A stretch of 64,000 bases of DNA from Microbacterium sp. EYE_78. GTDB lineage: Bacteria; Actinomycetota; Actinomycetes; Actinomycetales; Microbacteriaceae. The stretch is from positions 1,240,001 to 1,304,000 of the forward strand of contig NZ_JAHXMY010000001.1 of the NCBI RefSeq assembly GCF_023149035.1. Direction: 5' to 3'. Below, piece by piece: positions 55,566 through 64,000 of this stretch. The first letter of the stretch is position 1; the number at the start of each line of letters is the position of its first letter. Position numbers and translations under genes: made by a program. The notes beneath the pieces are model-generated. The model searched no databases. It was not told the DNA's origin and worked only from the letters and a program-made list of their open reading frames with translations.

Positions 55566-56555
55566 ATGACCGATTTCGCCGCAGACGCCGTCCTCGTCTG
55601 GCTCGACGTGACCCCGGCGGGTGAGCTCGCCGCGTCCGCGCCCGGGCTCCTCGGGGCGGCGGCCGCCATCGGCACCCCCGTGGTCCTGATCGTCGCGGAC
55701 GACGCTCGCCACGCCGACCTCACCGCCGCGGCCGGGGCGCTCGGCGCGCAGACCGTCCTCACGGCTGCGCTCGGTGGGGCCGACACCACGCTGACGGTCC
55801 CGGTGGTCGACGCGCTCGCCGCGGCATCCATTCTCGTCCGTCCCGATGCAGTGCTCGTCTCGAACTCGATCGAGGGGAGGGATGTCGCGGGTCGGTTCGC
55901 CGCGCGGACCTCGGCGGCGCTGTGCGTCGATGCCGTCGGCGTCTCGCGCGACGACGACGGCGTGCTCGCGCAGCACTCCGTGTACGGCGGGTCCTACACG
56001 GTGACGGCCGCCGCCACCTTCGGTCCCCTGGTCGTCACACTCCGTCAGGGCTCCGTGGACGCGCGCGCCGGCGCCGTGGACGCACCGGTCGTCGTCCCCC
56101 TCGAGGTCGAGGCCTCGGGGGCGGCGGCAGCGACCATCACCGGCTTCGACGAAGCGGTCGCCGAGTCGTCGCGACCCGAACTCCGCGGCGCCGCAAAGGT
56201 CGTCTCGGGTGGCCGTGGCCTGGGCTCCGCCGAGAAGTTCGCGCTGGTCGAGCAGCTCGCCGACGTCCTCGGCGCGGCGGTGGGCGCATCCCGTGCCGCC
56301 GTCGACGCCGGGTACGTCCCGTACTCCTTCCAGGTCGGTCAGACGGGCGTCTCGGTGTCGCCGCAGCTGTATGTCGCGCTCGGCATCTCGGGCGCCATCC
56401 AGCACAAGGCCGGCATGCAGACGGCGAAAACGATCGTCGCGGTGAACAAAGATGGAGATGCACCGATCTTCGACATCGCCGACTTCGGTGTCGTCGGGGA
56501 CGTGTTCACCGTCGTGCCGCAGCTGATCGCGGCGCTCGAGGCGGGGAAGAAGTAG
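55566..56555 (+). CDS. etfA: Electron transfer flavoprotein alpha subunit
   Basis: EtfA holds the redox-active FAD. The 329-residue protein ends with the FAD-binding domain: [62 protein letters not shown] and [16 protein letters not shown]. Its length is normal. AGGAGA precedes the start. The next gene, a cytochrome b, starts 6 nt after its stop and is probably translated from the same message. Confidence 0.96.
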   Translation: MTDFAADAVLVWLDVTPAGELAASAPGLLGAAAAIGTPVVLIVADDARHADLTAAAGALGAQTVLTAALGGADTTLTVPVVDALAAASILVRPDAVLVSNSIEGRDVAGRFAARTSAALCVDAVGVSRDDDGVLAQHSVYGGSYTVTAAATFGPLVVTLRQGSVDARAGAVDAPVVVPLEVEASGAAAATITGFDEAVAESSRPELRGAAKVVSGGRGLGSAEKFALVEQLADVLGAAVGASRAAVDAGYVPYSFQVGQTGVSVSPQLYVALGISGAIQHKAGMQTAKTIVAVNKDGDAPIFDIADFGVVGDVFTVVPQLIAALEAGKK

Positions 56556-56561
56556 GAGCGG

Positions 56562-58382
56562 ATGGCGACATACCCGCGTTCCGTGCGCCGCGGGCTGCCG
56601 CGCGCCCGAGGTGGCGAGCCCTGGCCGCCTGCGGTCGAACTGGACGCTCCGGGAATCGCGGGAGCCGCATCCGTCGCCCCTGAGCGACAGGACGCGTCCC
56701 CGGAAGGCGTGACGGCCGTGGTCGACGCCGCTCCGGAGACTGCGGATGCCGCATCCGTTGCCGCTGAGCGACAGGACGCGTCCCCGGAAGGTGTGACGGC
56801 CGTCGTCGACGCTGCTGCGGGGACTGCGGATGCCGCATCGGCTGCCGCCGAGCGACAGGACGCGTCCCCGGAACGGCCGACGCGCGTCCGTCGAGGCCTG
56901 CCGCGCGAGTCCGGCGGGCAGCCCTGGCCGCCGACGACGGATGCTGCTGCCCCCGCGCCGGCCGACGCCGCGCCCGCGCCGGTCGACGCCGCACACGCGC
57001 CGGTCGACGCCGCACTCGCGCGGGTCGACGAGCAGACGGAGGCCTCCGCGGCACCCGCGGAGTCCGCCCCGGGGACCTCGGCCCCGAGGGCGGCGGAGCC
57101 CGCCGAGACCTGCCACGACGCGGATGTCGCTCCCGCCGGATCCGCACGGCGCGGATTGCCCCGCGTCGCCGGCGGGGACCCCTGGCCTCCCGCCGAGACC
57201 ACGCCCGCCCCGCGCGCCGCGCTGCCGCTTCGCGAGACTGCACGTGGCGGCCCAGACAGCGATCTCGCGCCGCAGTCTCGACCTGCGCGTGCAGTCTCGG
57301 CGTCCCCGGCGTCCTCGGCGTCCCCGGAGCCCGCCCCCGCCCCCGCCCCCGCGACGGTGCCGGACGCGCAGCCCGACCCGCGTCGGTCGCCGCTCCACGA
57401 GCGTCCGCTCGCGCACGCGGGCGTCGCGCGTCGCCCGGCACCGCGTCCCGAGCCCACGCGGATCGGACCCTTCACCAAGGGACAGTGGGCGGGGATCGTC
57501 GTCATCGGCGGTGGCGCGCTGCTCTACGCCGCCGCGATGGCCGTCTTCGCGGTCCGCTGGATCCTCAGCCTCGAGCCGATGCAGGACTTCCTCACGACCT
57601 ACCCCGGCGAGTACCACCTGCCCGAGGGGGCGCCGGTCGGGTTCCCCGCATGGCTGAATTGGTCGCACTTCCTCAACGCGTTCTTCATGGTGCTGATCAT
57701 CCGCACCGGTCTGCAGGTGCGCTCTGAGAAGCGCCCGTCGGCGTTCTGGGTCTCGAAGAAGCACCGCAAGCGCAAGATGAGCCTGACGCTGTGGCTGCAC
57801 CAGGCCCTCGACGTCCTCTGGCTGACCAACGGCATCCTCTTCGTCGTCCTGCTCTTCGTGACCGGACAGTGGATGCGGGTCGTCCCCACCTCGTGGGAGG
57901 TCTTCCCCAACGCGCTCTCGGCCGCCCTGCAGTACGTCTCGCTCGACTGGCCGACCGAGAACGGGTGGGTCAACTACAACGCGCTGCAGCAGCTCGCCTA
58001 CTTCGCGACCATCTTCATCGCGGCACCCGTGGCGGCGATCACCGGGTACCGGATGAGCGCCCTGTGGCCCAAGAGGGCCGCGAAGCTGAACGAGCTCTAC
58101 CCCGTCGAGTGGGCGCGCAAGCTCCACTTCCCGACGATGCTGTACTTCGTGGTGTTCATCGTGATCCACGTCGCCCTCGTGCTCTCGACGGGGGCGCTCC
58201 GCAACCTGAACCACATGTACGCCGCGCAGGGGTCGGTCGACCCGGGTGCCTACGCCGACAACTGGACGGGCTTCTGGCTCTTCGTCCTGTCGATCGCGGT
58301 GACGGTCGCCGCCTACGTCGCGATGCGCCCGCTCGTCGTCGCGCCGATCGCCCGGCTCTTCGGCAACGTCAGCAGCCGCTGA
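56562..58382 (+). CDS. Cytochrome b/b6-domain membrane protein with repetitive N-terminus
   Basis: The 606-residue protein has a long cytoplasmic, Ala/Pro-rich N-terminus (about residues 1-300) and a cytochrome b561-like membrane domain (about 310-600). The N-terminus has three RRGLPR..GG.PWPP motifs (near residues 6, 107 and 196) and 28-residue tandem repeats. The membrane domain has histidines suited for haem in [30 protein letters not shown] and [10 protein letters not shown]. It resembles hydrogenase/formate-dehydrogenase-type cytochrome b subunits, but no such enzyme is nearby. Its position 6 nt after etfA suggests it passes electrons between ETF and quinone (inference). Confidence 0.85.
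   Translation: MATYPRSVRRGLPRARGGEPWPPAVELDAPGIAGAASVAPERQDASPEGVTAVVDAAPETADAASVAAERQDASPEGVTAVVDAAAGTADAASAAAERQDASPERPTRVRRGLPRESGGQPWPPTTDAAAPAPADAAPAPVDAAHAPVDAALARVDEQTEASAAPAESAPGTSAPRAAEPAETCHDADVAPAGSARRGLPRVAGGDPWPPAETTPAPRAALPLRETARGGPDSDLAPQSRPARAVSASPASSASPEPAPAPAPATVPDAQPDPRRSPLHERPLAHAGVARRPAPRPEPTRIGPFTKGQWAGIVVIGGGALLYAAAMAVFAVRWILSLEPMQDFLTTYPGEYHLPEGAPVGFPAWLNWSHFLNAFFMVLIIRTGLQVRSEKRPSAFWVSKKHRKRKMSLTLWLHQALDVLWLTNGILFVVLLFVTGQWMRVVPTSWEVFPNALSAALQYVSLDWPTENGWVNYNALQQLAYFATIFIAAPVAAITGYRMSALWPKRAAKLNELYPVEWARKLHFPTMLYFVVFIVIHVALVLSTGALRNLNHMYAAQGSVDPGAYADNWTGFWLFVLSIAVTVAAYVAMRPLVVAPIARLFGNVSSR
56667..56876 (+). repeat. 84-bp tandem repeat (2.5 copies) in the cytochrome b gene
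   Basis: Units start at 56667, 56751 and 56835 and share about 90% of bases. They encode 28-residue repeats centred on [17 protein letters not shown]. The copies keep the reading frame, so copy number can vary between strains. Confidence 0.88.
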
Positions 58383-58398
58383 CGTCCGCGCACAGGCC

Positions 58399-58434
58399 GA
58401 CGGCGCGGCTTCCGAAACGGGAGGCCGCGCCGTC
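58399..58434. terminator. Hairpin terminator between cytochrome b and GNAT genes
   Basis: GACGGCGCGGCTTCC pairs with GGAGGCCGCGCCGTC over 15 positions with one G-T-type wobble, around the loop GAAACG. It lies between convergent genes and lacks a T-run. Confidence 0.7.
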
Positions 58435-58452
58435 GAGTCTCGCGATCGTGCG

Positions 58453-58962
58453 TCAGCGCACGAAGCGGACTTCCGTCAGCGTCTCGCCGAGGAAGGGTTC
58501 GGTGTGGCTCGCCCCGTCGAGGGTGAAGCCGTTGCGCGTGTAGAACCGGTGCGCGCGGGGGTTGTCCTCTGCGACCCAGAGGTACAGCTCGGTGTCGTCC
58601 TCGGGCACGACCGCGTCGAACAGCCGCTGGCCGATGCCGGTGCCGTGCCATGCGTCGAGGAGGTAGATGAAGTACAGCTCGCGCATGCGCGGGGCGTCGC
58701 GGTCGCGGGCGGGACCCGAGCCGGCGAAGCCGACGATCTCGCCGCCGGCGAGGGCCGCGACGATGTGGAAATCGGGGCCCTGCTGCGCCCAGTGCGTCCA
58801 CAGCTCGGCGAGCCGGCGAGCCGACACGTTCTCGAGCGCGGCCTTGCTGATGAGGTGGTCGTAGGTCTCGTGCCAGCACGTGGCGTGCACTCGGCCGAGG
58901 GCCTCGGCATCCACGTCGCGAACGGGACGGACGACGATGTCGGTCTGCTGTTCGGGGTCCAT
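58453..58962 (-). CDS. GNAT family N-acetyltransferase
   Basis: The 169-residue protein has the RimI-like layout: IVVRPVRDVDAEALGRVHATCWHETYDHLI at the N-terminus, motif A with ELYFIYLLDAWHGTGIGQRLFDA near residues 93-115, and WVAEDNPRAHRFYTRNGF for motif B. The substrate is unknown. TAGAGT lies 6 nt before the ATG (leaderless). Confidence 0.9.
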   Translation of the reverse strand: MDPEQQTDIVVRPVRDVDAEALGRVHATCWHETYDHLISKAALENVSARRLAELWTHWAQQGPDFHIVAALAGGEIVGFAGSGPARDRDAPRMRELYFIYLLDAWHGTGIGQRLFDAVVPEDDTELYLWVAEDNPRAHRFYTRNGFTLDGASHTEPFLGETLTEVRFVR

Positions 58963-59094
58963 GGCGAGACTCTACGCACGGCCTGCCCGATCGTGAAATC
59001 GGCTCAAGGACGGCGATCGCAGGCCGGTGCGGACTGTCGATGGACGACAACGGATGCCGCACTGTGCGCGTGATCATGGCTAGGCTCACGGCTC

Positions 59095-59655
59095 GTGAAC
59101 GTGTGGTGGCGGACCCTTCTGACCCTGATGCGCGCGCGAGTGCTCTACCGCCGTCGGGGGGCTCTCCCCCCCGACGCCGTGGGCCGCATCCGGCTGCGCA
59201 CCCTCCCGACCGACATCGATCTGCTCGGGCACATGAACAACGGCCGCTACGCGTCGCTGTTCGATCTCGGCCGGTTCGACCTGCTGACCCGGACCGGCAT
59301 CTGGCAGGCGATGAACGAGCGCGGCTGGTACGGGGTGGTCGCGAGCGAGTCGGTCACCTTCCGGAAGTCGCTGCAGCTGTGGCAGCGCTTTACGGTCGAG
59401 ACTCGGATCATCGGCCACGACGACAAGGCCGTCTACCAGATGCACCGGGCTGTCGTGGGCGGCGAGGTCTACGCCGAGATGGTGCTGCGCGTCCGCTTCC
59501 TGCGTCGCTCCGGCGGCATCGTGCCGATGGAGGAGCTCTTCGCCGCGCTGCACCGGCCCGACACCCTGGCGCCCCTGCCGCAGTGGATCCACGACTGGGC
59601 CGAGGCGTCGGCGCTGCCGTCGACCCGCTCCGAGGCGCCCAGCATCTGGCCCTAG
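59095..59655 (+). CDS. Acyl-CoA thioesterase (4HBT / THEM6-like)
   Basis: The 186-residue protein has the hotdog fold motif TDIDLLGHMNNGRYASLFDLGRF near residues 39-60 and SVTFRKSLQLWQRFTVET further on. It resembles the THEM6/Al-like thioesterase group, which hydrolyses acyl-CoA to free acid. The exact chain length preference is unknown. It has a GTG start with TAGGCT 8 nt upstream. putA follows after 43 nt on its own promoter. Confidence 0.88.
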   Translation: MNVWWRTLLTLMRARVLYRRRGALPPDAVGRIRLRTLPTDIDLLGHMNNGRYASLFDLGRFDLLTRTGIWQAMNERGWYGVVASESVTFRKSLQLWQRFTVETRIIGHDDKAVYQMHRAVVGGEVYAEMVLRVRFLRRSGGIVPMEELFAALHRPDTLAPLPQWIHDWAEASALPSTRSEAPSIWP

Positions 59656-59686
59656 CGTGTCCCGCCCGCGGGGCCGGGTGCGCGCA

Positions 59687-59692
59687 TAGGCT
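59687..59692 (+). promoter_or_regulatory. -10 box (TAGGCT) of leaderless putA
   Basis: TAGGCT ends 6 nt before the putA ATG. The thioesterase gene upstream has the same hexamer at 59081-59086. Confidence 0.5.
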
Positions 59693-59698
59693 GAGCCC

Positions 59699-63454
<3,756 letters not shown>

Positions 63455-63691
63455 CCGATTCAGCTGAATTCATCCATCCGATGCAGAAAACAATTTATCT
63501 TTCTGGCATCGCGGCGACAGCGGTTGCTTCAATGGACACAGCGCTTCTGGGGAGCGCATCACGGGTGCCCGAACAGTCCGTCTGCACGGGCTCCGTGCAA
63601 AGAGCACTTCGGGGGGAGTGTGGCTCCGGGGCCGAGGCATCCGACTCGGTCTCGGAGCATCTTTGCGTGCAGGGTCCTGCGGACCCGTGGC
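63455..63691. other. Intergenic region with an AT-rich patch, no confident gene
   Basis: The first 100 bases (for example GCAGAAAACAATTTATCTTT around 63483) are clearly richer in A+T than the rest of the window. An open frame from an ATG at 63481 exists but has no recognisable product and runs into the next gene's antisense. The later part holds GC-rich hairpins, including GCACGG/CCGTGC near 63590 and GGGTCC/GGACCC at 63672-63686, possibly terminators. Confidence 0.5.
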
Positions 63692-64000
63692 TCACGACCA
63701 GACGGGCAACCGGACGGGCGCGTCGGGGTCGGCGTCCTCGCGCGGCACCATGAACGACGCCACGAGGGCGCGCACGGTGAGGCCCAGCAGCGTCCAATCC
63801 CCTTGGGGCAGGCCGTCCTCGCCCGAGAGGGTGAAGGTGGGATGCTCGAGGCGCTCGAGCGCGCGGATCGCGTACCCCTCGGCGAGCGCCGCCATCGCCT
63901 CGGCGAAGTCCTCGATCGTCAGACCCGCGCGCAGCCGCATGCCGTAGGCGTCGATGACCTCCTGGTAGAGCACCGCGAAGGCGTCGATGGACTCGCGGTG
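63692..64000 (-). CDS. C-terminal part of a helical protein, possibly a TetR regulator (truncated by window end)
   Basis: The open frame runs off the window's right edge, so its start is missing. The visible 100 or so residues are helical, with ESIDAFAVLYQEVIDAYGMRLRAG, DFAEAMAALAEGYAIRALER and LLGLTVRALVASFMVPRED. This looks like the C-terminal ligand-binding half of a TetR-type regulator, but the DNA-binding half is outside the window, so this is only a guess. Confidence 0.5.
   Translation of the reverse strand, partial: HRESIDAFAVLYQEVIDAYGMRLRAGLTIEDFAEAMAALAEGYAIRALERLEHPTFTLSGEDGLPQGDWTLLGLTVRALVASFMVPREDADPDAPVRLPVWS

Noticed and set aside
63481..63753. Small gene starting MQKTIYLSGIAATAVASMD
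   Set aside because: No family resemblance, no ribosome binding site or -10 box at the right distance, and its 3' half overlaps the truncated minus-strand gene. Left as an unexplained AT-rich patch.

Overview
The window is about 64 kb of very GC-rich DNA, densely packed with short intergenic gaps. Protein similarities and sequence habits point to an actinobacterium of the Microbacteriaceae, most like Microbacterium (inference; no 16S is present). These habits are frequent GTG starts, many apparently leaderless genes with a TANNNT box 6-8 nt before the start codon, a DtxR-type iron box, an LAxTG sorting signal and a YkoEDC thiamine transporter under a TPP riboswitch. I see no rRNA, tRNA, CRISPR array, integrase, transposase or prophage. 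The region reads as ordinary chromosome with a few small repeat elements. No stretch above 300 bases lacks a gene.

Layout. 0-9.5 kb: a DUF4870 membrane protein, glycyl-tRNA synthetase, a HhH-GPD protein, a protoporphyrinogen-oxidase-like flavoprotein, a YtxH / holin-X / DUF3618 envelope cassette, HemD, a 3-hydroxyisobutyryl-CoA hydrolase-like protein and a J-domain/NERD-like fusion. 9.5-15.9 kb: a D,D-carboxypeptidase, TPP riboswitch plus ykoEDC, GNAT, MmcQ/YjbR and APH(3')-like proteins. 16-19.1 kb: an SDR / enoyl-CoA hydratase / SDR cluster, then a VOC gene bracketed by two nearly identical 93-bp hairpin repeats. 19.1-26 kb: HAD phosphatase, GNAT, homocysteine methyltransferase, and a complete bgl operon (LicT antiterminator, RAT/terminator, IIBCA PTS, 6-phospho-beta-glucosidase). 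26-33 kb: RlmN, an iron-type ABC importer with a DtxR box, aldo/keto reductase, NUDIX, RNase HI. 33-39 kb: an MDR oxidoreductase divergent from a TetR regulator, then the methylcitrate operon (GntR regulator, PrpD, PrpB, PrpC). 39-52 kb: a 2021-residue secreted amylopullulanase, an S55 peptidase, a thiolase and a cell-wall-anchored 5'-nucleotidase. 52-64 kb: enoyl-CoA hydratase, RidA-like protein, two paralogous membrane proteins, etfBA with a cytochrome b gene, a thioesterase, PutA, and a truncated gene at the edge.

The genes suggest a heterotroph that takes up beta-glucosides by PTS, degrades starch or pullulan outside the cell, oxidises acyl-CoAs (thiolase, hydratases, dehydrogenases, ETF), disposes of propionyl-CoA by the methylcitrate cycle and oxidises proline. 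The least explained items are the paired hairpin repeats around the VOC gene, a second palindromic element near 53.6 kb, and a cytochrome b with a long repetitive N-terminus that follows etfBA by 6 nt and might connect ETF to the membrane.
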